A DNA stretch of 64,000 bases from Myxococcales bacterium (GCA_020633295.1 JACKDW010000021.1:122935-186934); one strand, 5' to 3'. Positions 24,261-33,234 are shown, counted from the stretch's first letter. Numbers and translations are program-made. Notes: generated by a model not told the origin, from the letters alone.

Positions 24261-25999
24261 CCGCGTCGCCTCGCCTGCCCGCGCTCGCCGCCCTGGCGCT
24301 GCTCGTCGCGTCGCCGCTCGCGTGCGACGGGCCGCCGCCGCCGGGACCCGGCGGCTACGGCTACCACGGCGTCCTGCCGCCGATCGATCCGGGGGGCGGC
24401 GTCTACGTCGACCCGGACCGGCCGCCGCCCAGCGCCGCGCCGCCGCGCTGTCGTGACGCCTGGGCCGCGCTCCCCGGCGCCGCGCGGCGCTACGACCACG
24501 AGGCCGACGCGGGGCTCGAGGGCTACGCGCGCTACCACCAGCGCCTGCGCCGCGGCGAGTGTCGCAAGCGCTGGACCGTGCTCCTCTACATGGCCGCCGA
24601 CGTGGGTGACCTCGCCACCTTCGCGCTGTGGAACCTGCTCGACATGGAGACGCCGCGCGCCGACGGCTCCGCGGCGTCGAACGACGAAGCCGACGTCGTC
24701 GCGCAGCTCGATCTGCCGGGCGCGGGCGGCCTCCGTCGCCTGCACGTGCTGCCCCGCGATCGGCCCGCGCCCGCGACCGTGAACCACGAGTCGCTGCGCG
24801 GCGCGGACATCGAGCTGCTGCGCTCGCCCACCGCCTGGCAGCGCGCGCGCGAGGACCAGGACCCGGGCGCGTCGCTGCGCGCGTTCCTCGAGTGGGGCCG
24901 CGCGCGCTACCCCGCCGAGCACACGATGCTCATCCTCTGGGGTCACGGCGCCGGCTGGCGCGGCGCGAACGGCAACGGGCGGCTCGTGCGACCGTGCCCC
25001 GCCCGACCCGACGGCTCGCTCGACTTCCTCGGCGACGGCGGCTTCGGGCCCGACTGCAGTGAGCGCACCGTGCTCGACATCCCGACGATCCGCGCCGCCG
25101 CGCTCGCGAGCGGCGGCGTCGACGTGCTCGTGACCGACGCCTGCCTGCTGCAGACCGTCGAGATCACGACCGAGCTCGCCGACGCCGCCCGCTACGTCGT
25201 CGGCTACGAGCAGGTCTCGCCGCACGCGGGGCTCCCCTACCGCGAGCTGATCCCGCGGATCAACGGCGAGCTCCCGGCGCGACGTCGCGGCTGCGCGCAG
25301 CGTGACGCCGCCCGCTGCTCGCCGGGCGACGTCGCGTGCGCGCTCGCGGCCGCCATGCCCGACCTCTACTGCGGCGCCGTCGCGGACGGCTACTTCGTCG
25401 CGCGCGCGCGGGGGACCAACGACACGCCGGCGGACAGGACCTTCACGATCTCGGCCGTCGACACCCAGCTGCTGACGCGCGAGCTGGTCCCGGCGCTCGA
25501 CGAGCTCGGCGACGCGCTCGTGCCCTACCTCGACGAGGATCCGTTCCGCGGCATCGACCTGTTCGAGCTGCTCAAGCCGGGCGGGCTGCCGGGCTTCGAA
25601 GGCGAGACCCGCGATCTCGATCGCCTGCTGGTCGGGCTCGTGGGCGCGCTCGCGACGGCCGCCTCGCAAGAGCCCTCGACCGCGGTCACGCGCGCGCGCG
25701 AGGCGGCCGTCGAGGCGAGACGCGCGCTCGATCGCGCGGTGCTCAGCGCGGCCTGGGGCAGCGGCTACCCGACGCCGCCGGGGCTCGGCGGGCTCTCGAT
25801 CTGGCTGCCGAAGTGCAAGACCTCGCTCCGGGCGAAGCGCGAGGAGTTCGCGCGCTCGCGCTTCTACGCGGCGCTGCGCGAGGGCGCGGACGAACCTGCC
25901 TGGCCCGAGCGCCAGCCCAGCGTCGAGCCCTCCAGCGACGAGCACCCGTGGGACGAGTGGATCGCCGCCGTGCTCGAGCCGCAGCCCGACTGTCGCTAG
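24257..25999 (+). CDS. Clostripain-family (C11) peptidase lipoprotein
   Basis: GTG 24257 overlaps the upstream stop (GTGA). The 580-residue product has a lipoprotein signal (LLVASPLAC, Cys about 23) and a Pro-rich tether. The catalytic domain opens with KRWTVLLYMAADVGDLATF, the usual C11 start; the catalytic His is about H230 in LILWGHGAGW and the catalytic Cys about C296 in VLVTDACLLQ. C11 enzymes are caspase-like Cys peptidases that cut after Arg or Lys, usually secreted and self-activated. The Arg-rich segment ARRRGCAQRD (about 345) could be a self-cleavage loop. It ends 4 bp before a convergent lipoprotein gene. Confidence 0.8.
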   Translation: MTASPRLPALAALALLVASPLACDGPPPPGPGGYGYHGVLPPIDPGGGVYVDPDRPPPSAAPPRCRDAWAALPGAARRYDHEADAGLEGYARYHQRLRRGECRKRWTVLLYMAADVGDLATFALWNLLDMETPRADGSAASNDEADVVAQLDLPGAGGLRRLHVLPRDRPAPATVNHESLRGADIELLRSPTAWQRAREDQDPGASLRAFLEWGRARYPAEHTMLILWGHGAGWRGANGNGRLVRPCPARPDGSLDFLGDGGFGPDCSERTVLDIPTIRAAALASGGVDVLVTDACLLQTVEITTELADAARYVVGYEQVSPHAGLPYRELIPRINGELPARRRGCAQRDAARCSPGDVACALAAAMPDLYCGAVADGYFVARARGTNDTPADRTFTISAVDTQLLTRELVPALDELGDALVPYLDEDPFRGIDLFELLKPGGLPGFEGETRDLDRLLVGLVGALATAASQEPSTAVTRAREAAVEARRALDRAVLSAAWGSGYPTPPGLGGLSIWLPKCKTSLRAKREEFARSRFYAALREGADEPAWPERQPSVEPSSDEHPWDEWIAAVLEPQPDCR

Positions 26000-26003
26000 C
26001 GCG

Positions 26004-26534
<531 letters not shown>

Positions 26535-26558
26535 CTCGACGGTCTCCTGAACGCGCGC

Positions 26559-26564
26559 AGTATA
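26559..26564 (-). promoter_or_regulatory. -10-like TATACT for the 26534 gene
   Basis: On the minus strand TATACT lies 24 nt before ATG 26534, with a ribosome site between them, so this gene has a normal short leader. Confidence 0.45.
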
Positions 26565-26641
26565 GCAGAGGGCCGCATGTCCGTTCGGTCACGTGCCTGC
26601 GCGCCCCCGCGCCGACGCGCGCGCGGAGACCGTCGCCGCGC

Positions 26642-27670
26642 TCACCCGGGGATGAAGTCGACGCACGCCGCGTTGACGATCGGCATGGTCGCGGCGAAGG
26701 CCCCGGGCAGATCGCCCTGACAGAGGTCCCAGAACAGCCCGCGGCCCTCCTGTTCGAAGATGCCGGTGATCTCCTGGAGGAAGCTGGCCGCCTGCGCCGA
26801 GCCGTAGGGGCCGTCGCAGCTCTGCGTCCCGCCCACGCCGAGGAACACGACGTCGCTGATGTCGCCGCCCTTGGCGTCGATCAGCTGCTGCGCGAGCTGC
26901 TGCGCGTTCGGGCCGTAGCCCTCCTCATCCTCGTCGGTGATCGCGATGACCCACAGCACCGCGTCGTCGCGCAGGAACCCGCCGTTGGCCGCGGCGATCG
27001 CCGCGGGCGAGACCGAGTCGGCGGCGGTCAGCGCCGGCTGCTCGTCGTCGTCCTTGAGCTCGTCTTTGTCCTGGCACTCGTCGAGCACGTTGTTGTAGCC
27101 GGCCGTCGTCAGGTAGGTGACGCACGAGAACTCCTGCGCCAGCGCGGGCGAGGACGAGACCATGTAGTTGCCCCCGGTCGAGAACTCGCAGAAGCCGTCC
27201 TTGCCGCGGTTGTGGTAGTAGGGCGGCTTCGGGCAGGCGTCGATGACCGCGAGGTGGAAGTCGTCGAGGCCGTCGCCGACCGCGAGCAGCATCTGCGGCA
27301 GCGCGTCGAACACGGGCCCGCGCAGCGCGGAGATCTCCTCCTGCATGGTGCCGGAGTTGTCGACCGAGAGGATCACGTCGACCTTCTTGCACACCTTGTC
27401 CTGCAGCCCGCCGTCTGGCGCCACGCCCAGGTCGAGCTTGATGCCGCCGTCGCTCACCGCGGAGTCCTCCCCGGTCGCGGCGCCTCCGGAGGTCGACGCC
27501 GAGCCCGACGAGCTCGTCGACACCCCGCCCGCGCTGAGGCTCCCACCGCTCGGGCTCGAGAGGCCGGAGCCGCCGAGCCCGCCGTCGGTCTCGCTGTCGC
27601 GGTGCTCGTCGCCGCAGGCGCAGACGAGCGCGACGCCGACGGCGACCGCCGGCGCCGCGCCGCCGCTCAC
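26642..27670 (-). CDS. VWA-domain lipoprotein
   Basis: GTG 27670 overlaps the stop of the upstream gene (GTGA), giving a 342-residue product with a short lipoprotein signal (VGVALVCAC). A Ser/Gly/Thr-rich linker precedes a von Willebrand factor A domain: KVDVILSVDNSGTMQEEIS provides a metal-site variant (DNSGT), with VLWVIAITDEDEEG and DVVFLGVGG as later core strands. VWA domains bind proteins or matrix through a metal ion. The extra cysteines (CPKPPYY, FCEF, CVTY) suggest disulfides outside the cytoplasm. A longer open frame exists upstream but overlaps the preceding gene. It is probably an extracellular adhesion or sensing protein. Confidence 0.8.
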   Translation of the reverse strand: MSGGAAPAVAVGVALVCACGDEHRDSETDGGLGGSGLSSPSGGSLSAGGVSTSSSGSASTSGGAATGEDSAVSDGGIKLDLGVAPDGGLQDKVCKKVDVILSVDNSGTMQEEISALRGPVFDALPQMLLAVGDGLDDFHLAVIDACPKPPYYHNRGKDGFCEFSTGGNYMVSSSPALAQEFSCVTYLTTAGYNNVLDECQDKDELKDDDEQPALTAADSVSPAAIAAANGGFLRDDAVLWVIAITDEDEEGYGPNAQQLAQQLIDAKGGDISDVVFLGVGGTQSCDGPYGSAQAASFLQEITGIFEQEGRGLFWDLCQGDLPGAFAATMPIVNAACVDFIPG

Positions 27671-28587
27671 ACGCACTTCGTCCCCTGCGGGTTCTCGAGG
27701 TCGAGCACGCCCTCCTGGCACGTGCCGCCGCCGCAGTCGGCGTCGGTCGTGCACTCGCCGCACAGCCCGACCGAGATGGCCTCGAAGTTCGGCACCGAGG
27801 TTACGTTGCAGTGTCCCGAGGCGCAGGCCGCGTCGCCGCCACCGTCCGTCGGGCACGGGTCGTCGTTGGCGACGGAGCCGGGCGTCACGCACACGCGCCA
27901 GCCGCTGTACATGGCGATGTCCAGCGTCGGCGTGCACAGCTGTCCCCCAGGACACTCGGCGTCGGTCAGGCACTCCCCGCAGGTGTTGGGCAGGATCCCG
28001 CCGAGACCCGAGACCAGCTCGCCGCAGTGCAGCCCGGGCGCGCAGCCGGCCTGCGTCTCGCAGAACGAGCCCTCCTCGCCGTCGGTGCAGACCGCGAAGA
28101 GCTTGACCGGATCCGGCGCGCACGCGATGCCCTCGCCCGAGAGCATGCAGTCGCTCTCGGTCTCGCACTCCGAGCACAGCCCGCTCGTCTGGATGATCGG
28201 CAGCTGGAAGCAGTGGTTCGAGGCGCACTGCCCGTCGTTGTCACAGTCCGCGCCGTTGGGCAGCCCGCCGGGGTTCGGCACCGTGCCGCTGTCGCTCGGG
28301 TCCCCGCTCGCGTCCCCGCTCGGATCCCCGCTCGGGTCTCCGCTCGGGTTCCCGCTCGGGTCGCCGCCCGAGCTCGACGCGCCCGCGCTCTCGCCCGATC
28401 CGGCGCCGCTGTCCGAGTCGGTGCCGAGGCCCGTGCTGCTGGCCGTCGCGGAGCCGCTCGCGGACGTGATCATCGACTGCCCCGTCAGGCTGTCGGCGCG
28501 CTCGCCGGAGACCGTACACGAAAGCGTCGCGAGCGCGGTCGCGCACAGCAGCGCGAGCGACGGACGTAGGGTTGCGACAACGGACAC
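27667..28587 (-). CDS. Cys-rich lipoprotein upstream of VWA gene
   Basis: The 306-residue product has a lipoprotein signal (LATLSC, Cys about 24), a Ser/Gly/Asp/Pro linker with DPSG repeats (about 75-105), and some five Cys-rich modules of the form CxxDxxCxxGxxC (CDNDGQCASNHC, CETESDCML, CLTDAECPGGQLC, CTTDADCGGGTC). Such modules occur widely in secreted myxobacterial proteins and presumably form disulfide knots. GTG 28587 has an AAGGAGGT site 5-6 nt upstream. It is the first gene of a two-gene operon with the VWA lipoprotein, suggesting that the two act as a surface pair. Confidence 0.75.
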   Translation of the reverse strand: MSVVATLRPSLALLCATALATLSCTVSGERADSLTGQSMITSASGSATASSTGLGTDSDSGAGSGESAGASSSGGDPSGNPSGDPSGDPSGDASGDPSDSGTVPNPGGLPNGADCDNDGQCASNHCFQLPIIQTSGLCSECETESDCMLSGEGIACAPDPVKLFAVCTDGEEGSFCETQAGCAPGLHCGELVSGLGGILPNTCGECLTDAECPGGQLCTPTLDIAMYSGWRVCVTPGSVANDDPCPTDGGGDAACASGHCNVTSVPNFEAISVGLCGECTTDADCGGGTCQEGVLDLENPQGTKCV

Positions 28588-28626
28588 GGTCGACCTCCTT
28601 CGCGCCCTCGTGCGGGGCGAAGCTCG

Positions 28627-28655
28627 ACTCTACGTGCATGTACACGCGTTGTCAC
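28627..28655 (-). promoter_or_regulatory. Promoter for the Cys-rich/VWA operon
   Basis: Minus strand: GTGACA (28655-28650), a 17-bp spacer, TAGAGT (28632-28627). The spacer contains a GTGTACATGCAC near-palindrome. Confidence 0.45.
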
Positions 28656-28708
28656 ACGCGCACTTGGGGACCCCTCCAGGCCGGAGCGCCCGCCGGGCCG
28701 ACGTCCCG

Positions 28709-29428
28709 CTACGGGTTGCGCCCCGGGCCCGTGTCCCGCGCGATCATCCGCGAGCGGCGAATCGTCGTCGCGCGGGTCGCCGGCGTCAGCTCCTGGCTCG
28801 GCGCCGCCGGGATGACGTTCCGCGCGATGAACCACTCGACGTGGTGCAGCGCGAGCTCGTGCCCGCGGGCGAGCTGCGCCGCGTCGGCGCGCGGACCCCA
28901 GAGCGAGACGCGGATGTTGGCGATCGGCGCCATCAGCTCCCACGCGAGCCGCTCCGGGTTGACATCATCGCGCAGCGTCCCGTCGTGCATGTAGCGAGCG
29001 AAGCGCTCGCCGATCGCCGCCGTCGCGCGCGTGATCATGTGATCGAGCGAGCGCGCGGGGGGCAGCGTGCCGCGGAAGCTCTCGCTCACCAGCAGCGCGT
29101 AGGACATCCGCGCGTCGGGGGCGCTCCAGCGCTTGGACACCTCGTCGCCGAGGAAGCGGATGAAGGACGCGACGTCGATGCTCTCCCGGCAGGCGCGCAG
29201 GACGTCGACGACCGCGAGGGGACCTGTCTTTTCAATCAGGACGTCGAGGATCGCCTGCTTGCTGTCGAAGTGCGCGTACAGCGAGGGGCTGCGGATCCCG
29301 ACGGCGCTGGCGATCGCCCGCATGGTCGCGCCGGCGAACCCGCGCTCGGCGAACAGCCGCAGCGCCTCGTCGAGGATCCGCGCGCGCGTGTCCGTCTTGC
29401 GGCGATCCGCGTCGCTCTCTGTACCCAC
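28709..29428 (-). CDS. TetR-family transcriptional regulator
   Basis: The 239-residue protein has a TetR-type N-terminal helix-turn-helix (ARILDEALRLFAERGFAGATMRAIASAVGIRSPSLYAHFDSKQ, quoted here only as a region from about residue 16) followed by an all-helical ligand domain and a basic tail rich in Arg. It should repress a target operon until bound by a small hydrophobic molecule. No obvious adjacent target exists: the neighbours are the Cys-rich/VWA operon downstream and a noncoding stretch upstream. GTG 29428 follows TAGGGT by 6 nt. Autoregulation is plausible but no operator is evident near the start. Confidence 0.82.
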   Translation of the reverse strand: MGTESDADRRKTDTRARILDEALRLFAERGFAGATMRAIASAVGIRSPSLYAHFDSKQAILDVLIEKTGPLAVVDVLRACRESIDVASFIRFLGDEVSKRWSAPDARMSYALLVSESFRGTLPPARSLDHMITRATAAIGERFARYMHDGTLRDDVNPERLAWELMAPIANIRVSLWGPRADAAQLARGHELALHHVEWFIARNVIPAAPSQELTPATRATTIRRSRMIARDTGPGRNP

Positions 29429-29434
29429 GAAAGT

Positions 29435-29440
29435 ACCCTA
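29435..29440 (-). promoter_or_regulatory. TANNNT -10-like element for the TetR gene
   Basis: Minus strand: TAGGGT, 6 nt, GTG 29428. Confidence 0.4.
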
Positions 29441-29843
29441 ACACTCATTCGCCTACCGGACGATCGGGCCGCCGCGCGCGCCGACGCGGTCGCGCCCCAC
29501 GCCGAGAAACCACCGCGATTTCATCGCGCGCGCGCGCGCGCGGATCCGCGCGGGTCGCCAGCGCGCCTCGCCAGGAGCGCGCGCGAGGGCGCGGCGCCTC
29601 GAGCACCGGCGACGCGGCGACGCGCGGACGCGCCGCCGGCGGTTTCGAGGCGCGGTTTCGCCGGACCTGCGGCGACGGGTCGGTGGATGTATCTGCGCCA
29701 CCGGCCAGGTGAAAACGGAGTGAACTGTTGCCGGTCGCCACACCGGCTGGCGACGACGCGACGGGCACGCGACGACGCGCGCGCTTCGCGAGCGCGGCGC
29801 GGCGTCGACGTCCGGCGCCCGTCTGTCGTTCTTGAAGTTCTGA

Positions 29844-29863
29844 ACAGGTCTCTTTCGACCTGT
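29844..29863. promoter_or_regulatory. Inverted repeat with flanking direct repeats
   Basis: ACAGGTC, TCTTTC, GACCTGT, flanked by CTTGAAGTT on both sides (from 29831 and about 29865). Two opposed copies of the ACCTGTC element form a likely operator about 100 bp before the small lipoprotein start. Confidence 0.4.
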
Positions 29864-29958
29864 CTTGAAGTTGGCGTCGAACTTGCTCTTACAGCGAGCG
29901 CGCGGCGAGGACTCGCCGCCGCCTATCCCCCCACACCCAGCTCACCCGGTATCCACTC

Positions 29959-30324
29959 ATGCGCACCCTCTCCCGCCTCTCGCTCCTGCTCCTCGTCACG
30001 CTCAGCGCCGCCTGCGACCTCGACACGCTGATGTCCGCCGCTGCGGTCCCGGACGGCCCGACCGGCCTCGTCGCGCCCACGCGCCCGAGCACGCCGCCGC
30101 GCGGCCCCCAGCGCCTCGCCAGCTCGGGCGCCGCCCCTCGCGCCCCGGCGGCGGGCTGACCACGCCCGCCCGCGCCGCCCCGCGCCTGCGCCCGCGCTCG
30201 CGCCCGCCCGCGCCCCGGCGACGTCACCAACCCGATCGAGCCCACGAACCCCGGCGACCTGACCACGCCGTTCGCCCCGTGCCCGCCCCCGCCCCCGCCC
30301 GCGCTCCCGCTGCACGGCGGCTGA
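29959..30324 (+). pseudogene. Small lipoprotein gene, apparently broken
   Basis: ATG 29959 opens with a convincing lipoprotein signal (LLLLVTLSAAC, Cys about 19) and runs to an in-frame TGA at 30157-30159 after 66 codons. Beyond it, the same frame carries a sensible Pro/Thr-rich tail (GDVTNPIEPTNPGDLTTP, then a Pro run and LPLHGG) to a stop at 30322. The middle, about 30100-30210, reads best in another frame (GGGLTTPARAAP resembles the tail's GDLTTP motif), so two compensating frameshifts probably separate the halves. Either a 66-residue lipoprotein is made, or the original was about 121 residues. No clear ribosome site is seen. Confidence 0.4.
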
Positions 30325-30339
30325 TCCAGCCGAGAAAGC

Positions 30340-30378
30340 GAGACGCGCGGTCGCCCTGCTCGGGCGGCCGCGCGTCTC
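30340..30378. terminator. Strong bidirectional hairpin after ligase operon
   Basis: GAGACGCGCGG (30340-30350) pairs perfectly with CCGCGCGTCTC (30368-30378); an inner GCCC/GGGC pair extends the structure. It lies between the plus-strand lipoprotein and the minus-strand ligase stop at 30405. Confidence 0.65.
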
Positions 30379-30404
30379 CGCTTCGCTACGCGCTCGCGCG
30401 CGAC

Positions 30405-31868
30405 TCAGCCGACCGAGTTCCAGCCCTTCTTGACGTTCTTGTCGATGAGCGCGTCGGCGATCTCGGTCGCGAGCGCGACCTCGGGCGCGAGCCGGACCTC
30501 GCGCTTGAGCGGGTCCTTGCGCCCGGCGCTGTAGTCGGTCCAGTGGATCACGTAGGCCGGGTACGAGCGGTCTACGTCCTCCTTGTTGGTCTTCCACACC
30601 ACGAGCTTGCGGACCGCGATGCTGCCCTTGACGTCCTTGGTGTAGACCTCGCGGCGCAGGACCTCGCTCGCCGGCAGCACGAGGCGCTCGACCTTGCGAT
30701 CGATATCCTCGACGAGGCAGCGCTCGAGCAGCTGCGCGACGCGGATGTCGGTCTTCGACACCGTCTTGTCGTCGCGCACGCGCACGAACACGGGGTGCAG
30801 GATGCTCGCGCCCGGGAACTGCCGGACGGCGCGCCAGTTATCGCCGTCGCGCTCGAGCACCATGCGCATGACCGGGTCGCCGCTGCTGTCCTCGCTCTGG
30901 ATGTCGGTGAGGCGCACCTCGACGACGGTCGTCGGCTTGACGAACTGGTACAGCGCGCCCTTGCTGTTGGCGTGCCGGTAGTTGGAGTCGCAGCCCTCCT
31001 TCGCGAGCTGCTTGAGGAACGCGAAGCGCTGGTCGTCGGGCATGTTGCCGCACGAGCCGATGACCTGGAACGTGCCGTCCTCGCGCATCATCCCGAGCAG
31101 CAGCGAGCCGACCTTGTTCGCGTCCTCGCTCGAGAGCGTGTAGCCGATGATCGCGGCGTCGACGTTGATCGTCGGCTTCGCCTTGTAGACGAAGTTGTCG
31201 CCCGAGCGGATGACGAGGCCCTCGCCGCGGCCGCCCTCGACCCACTGCTCGAACAGGCCCTCGACCGCGGGGCCGCCGGCGACGCTCTCGGTCTTGACCG
31301 CCTTGAGCCGCTTGCCGCCGTCGAGCAGGCGCTCGAGCATGTCGAGGCGGTCCTTGTAGACCGGGATGCTGCCGTTGGCCTCGCTGTCGCCGCCCATCAG
31401 CGAGTCGAAGGCCGCGAACGCGATCCGGTCGGTCGCGGCCTTCTCGCCGCCGCCCATCGCGTTGGCGAGGTCGCCGACGCGCGGACGCCCCTTGCTGCCC
31501 TTGCCCTTGATCGCGAACAGCTCGCCCGCGATGATCGTGCGCCCCTCGCTGCGCTTGAGCGCCTTGAGAGCCTCCTTGAGCACGGGCACGTCGCCCGTGA
31601 TCACGCGGCCCTTCGGCGAGGCGAAGAACGCCTGCGCGCCGTCGAGCACGAGGAACCACAGCTCGCCGTCGATCTTCGGCGAGACCAGCAGCTTGCCGGG
31701 CGGCAGGTGCGTCGCCAGCTCCTCCTGCACGACCGAGCGATAGCGGCTCGCGACCGAGCGCTTGTAGCCGCGCAGCATCGCCGCGAGCTCGCTGTCGGTG
31801 ACGCTGCCGGCGGGGCACTGCTCGCCCTTGCCCATGGGGCGCGCGCCGTCATTGGTAAACAGACTCAT
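30405..31868 (-). CDS. ATP-dependent nucleic-acid ligase-like protein
   Basis: The 487-residue protein has the covalent nucleotidyltransferase core of ATP-dependent ligases. Motif I is SPKIDGELWF with the adenylated lysine at K65, motif III IIAGELFAI (E116), motif IIIa FAAFDS (151-156), motif IV RGEGLVIR (E216), motif V FVYKAKP (K229, K231). An OB-fold-like segment follows (VGSLLLGMM, VIGSCGN, TTVVEVRLTDI). The last 130 residues are unrecognised. It is not LigD or a typical replicative ligase: no primase or phosphoesterase domain is present, and residues 1-55 are unusual. DNA or RNA as substrate cannot be told. It is third in an operon with two unrecognised genes; a CAGGAGAGA ribosome site precedes ATG 31868. 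Confidence 0.8.
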   Translation of the reverse strand: MSLFTNDGARPMGKGEQCPAGSVTDSELAAMLRGYKRSVASRYRSVVQEELATHLPPGKLLVSPKIDGELWFLVLDGAQAFFASPKGRVITGDVPVLKEALKALKRSEGRTIIAGELFAIKGKGSKGRPRVGDLANAMGGGEKAATDRIAFAAFDSLMGGDSEANGSIPVYKDRLDMLERLLDGGKRLKAVKTESVAGGPAVEGLFEQWVEGGRGEGLVIRSGDNFVYKAKPTINVDAAIIGYTLSSEDANKVGSLLLGMMREDGTFQVIGSCGNMPDDQRFAFLKQLAKEGCDSNYRHANSKGALYQFVKPTTVVEVRLTDIQSEDSSGDPVMRMVLERDGDNWRAVRQFPGASILHPVFVRVRDDKTVSKTDIRVAQLLERCLVEDIDRKVERLVLPASEVLRREVYTKDVKGSIAVRKLVVWKTNKEDVDRSYPAYVIHWTDYSAGRKDPLKREVRLAPEVALATEIADALIDKNVKKGWNSVG

Positions 31869-31916
31869 AGTCGTCTCTCCTGGTCGATATCTCGGTGAGG
31901 TGTTGTGCCCGGCGCG

Positions 31917-32612
31917 CTAGACCGTGGGGACCTTCAGCTCCATGTCGCTGAGGTGCAGCAGCAGCTTGTACTTCGCCCCGTCGACGCGGCCCTCGAGGAA
32001 GCCGCGGTACGGCTTGCCGTTGTCCTGGAAGATCAGCGGGCCCTTGCCCTTCTTGCCGCCGCCCATCATCACGACCTTGCCCTCCTCGGCGAGCTCCTTG
32101 GCCATGCCGTAGAGGAAGTCGTAGGTGAGGCCGTCGACGTGCTTGATCTGCACGGTGCGGCGGAACGCGAAGCTCGTGACCGCGTCCTTCTTGGCCACCT
32201 TCCGCCCCGTCCACTTGATGGGGTCCTCTTCGTTGGTGTTGGCCGGGATCAGCTTGGGGTCGGCGCGCTCGCGCTCGCTGCCGTCCGGGTTAAACAGCAC
32301 GTCGACCACGCGCGGCGAGGCGTGCAGCACGGTGCCCGCGCTCGAGAGGAACACGGTGTGCGTGTCGCCGATCACGCGGCCGACCTGCTCCACGTCGATC
32401 TCGGGATCGCCGTCGACCAGCGCCTGCGCGAGCTTCTTGCCGTGCTTCTTGGTCAGCCGCGCGGGCAGCCCGTCCTCGGTCGCCGCGAGGTAGCGGCGGA
32501 ACTGCAGCTTCGTGTCCGGCAGACCCATCGACGGCGTGGGCGCGGCCTTGACCGAGTCCATCGCCAGCGTGGCGTCGCGCCGCGCGTCGTTCATCAGGTG
32601 AATCTTTCGCAT
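31917..32612 (-). CDS. Unrecognised middle protein of the ligase operon
   Basis: The 231-residue protein is soluble, basic in places, and has no signal or membrane segment. Notable parts are LQFRRYLAATEDGLPARL, a helical KKHGKKLAQALVDGDPEIDVEQVGRVI stretch (from about residue 54), beta-rich TVFLSSAGTVLHASPRVVDV, and a Lys/Gly turn GGGKKGKGPLIFQ before a final strand KYKLLLHLSDMELKV. I know no family for it. The GGGAGGG ribosome site before ATG 32612 and a 16-bp gap from the upstream stop show tight co-expression with that gene; 48 bp separate it from the ligase. A nucleic-acid or ligase-partner role is suggested by context only. Confidence 0.65.
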   Translation of the reverse strand: MRKIHLMNDARRDATLAMDSVKAAPTPSMGLPDTKLQFRRYLAATEDGLPARLTKKHGKKLAQALVDGDPEIDVEQVGRVIGDTHTVFLSSAGTVLHASPRVVDVLFNPDGSERERADPKLIPANTNEEDPIKWTGRKVAKKDAVTSFAFRRTVQIKHVDGLTYDFLYGMAKELAEEGKVVMMGGGKKGKGPLIFQDNGKPYRGFLEGRVDGAKYKLLLHLSDMELKVPTV

Positions 32613-32628
32613 CGCTCAGCCCTCCCCC

Positions 32629-33234
32629 TCAGAACATCTCGAAGTCGAGATCGTCGTCATCGTCATCGTCGCCGTCGAAGGTGTCGACCGCGACCGTCTC
32701 GAGCTCGCACCACTCAGACAGGCCGGGGTGGCCGATGAGCGCGAAGTAGCCCTCTTTGTTGCCGACGAGGTACGCGGTCTCGGCGTTGTAGTCGGACCGG
32801 TAGTTGAAGGGGAACTTGAACACCTTGCCCTTCTTGAGCTGCAGCTCGAGGGCGGTGTCGAGATCCTCGGGCTCGAGCACGTAGACCGAGCGCAGGTTGA
32901 GGTCGAAGACCTCGGTCGGATCGACCGGGCCGATGAGCGCCTGGGCGACCCCGAGCGTCGACGGGCTCAGCGGGACGGGCTTGCCGTCCTGACCGATGCC
33001 GACGAGATCGCTGTTGGGCACCCACTTGCCGCCGTCGTCGAAGTAGGCCTGGGCCGTCATCCCGGAGCGGACGAGCATCGACCCGTCGCGGGTCAGCTCG
33101 GCGCGCTCGCAGCGGCGTCCATCAGGGTCGAGGGTCTGTCTCTGACGCTTCCCGTACAGCTTCGAGCGATCAAGCTTGCGGATCTTGAAGCTGGACGTAG
33201 CGCCGCCGTTCTTTACGATAATCGGTTTGGCCAT
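32629..33234 (-). CDS. Unrecognised first protein of the ligase operon, acidic tail
   Basis: ATG 33234 gives a 201-residue protein starting MAKPIIVKNGG; residues before it in the longer open frame are Arg-rich noise. The N-terminal part is basic (FKIRKLDRSKLYGKRQRQ), the middle beta-rich (VFDLNLRSVYVLEPEDL, VFKFPFNYRSDYNAETAYLVGNKEGYFALIG), and the end is an acidic run DGDDDDDDDLDFEMF. A terminal Asp run plus a hydrophobic Phe/Met tip resembles the protein-docking or DNA-mimic tails of single-strand DNA-binding proteins, a resemblance of pattern only. It is first in the three-gene operon leading to the ligase, so it may be a DNA-end or substrate-handling subunit. Confidence 0.65.
   Translation of the reverse strand: MAKPIIVKNGGATSSFKIRKLDRSKLYGKRQRQTLDPDGRRCERAELTRDGSMLVRSGMTAQAYFDDGGKWVPNSDLVGIGQDGKPVPLSPSTLGVAQALIGPVDPTEVFDLNLRSVYVLEPEDLDTALELQLKKGKVFKFPFNYRSDYNAETAYLVGNKEGYFALIGHPGLSEWCELETVAVDTFDGDDDDDDDLDFEMF

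Larger units (their letters stand above)
29429..29958. other. 530-bp noncoding stretch with inverted repeat
   Basis: Open frames here are Arg-rich with no signal or motif. The notable sites are TAGGGT (29435-29440, minus strand) before the TetR gene and the inverted repeat at 29844-29863 bracketed by CTTGAAGTT copies. Confidence 0.55.

Noticed and set aside
29429..29958. Possible insertion element between TetR and the small lipoprotein
   Set aside because: No transposase, no terminal inverted repeats and no target duplication are visible; only a short dyad is present.
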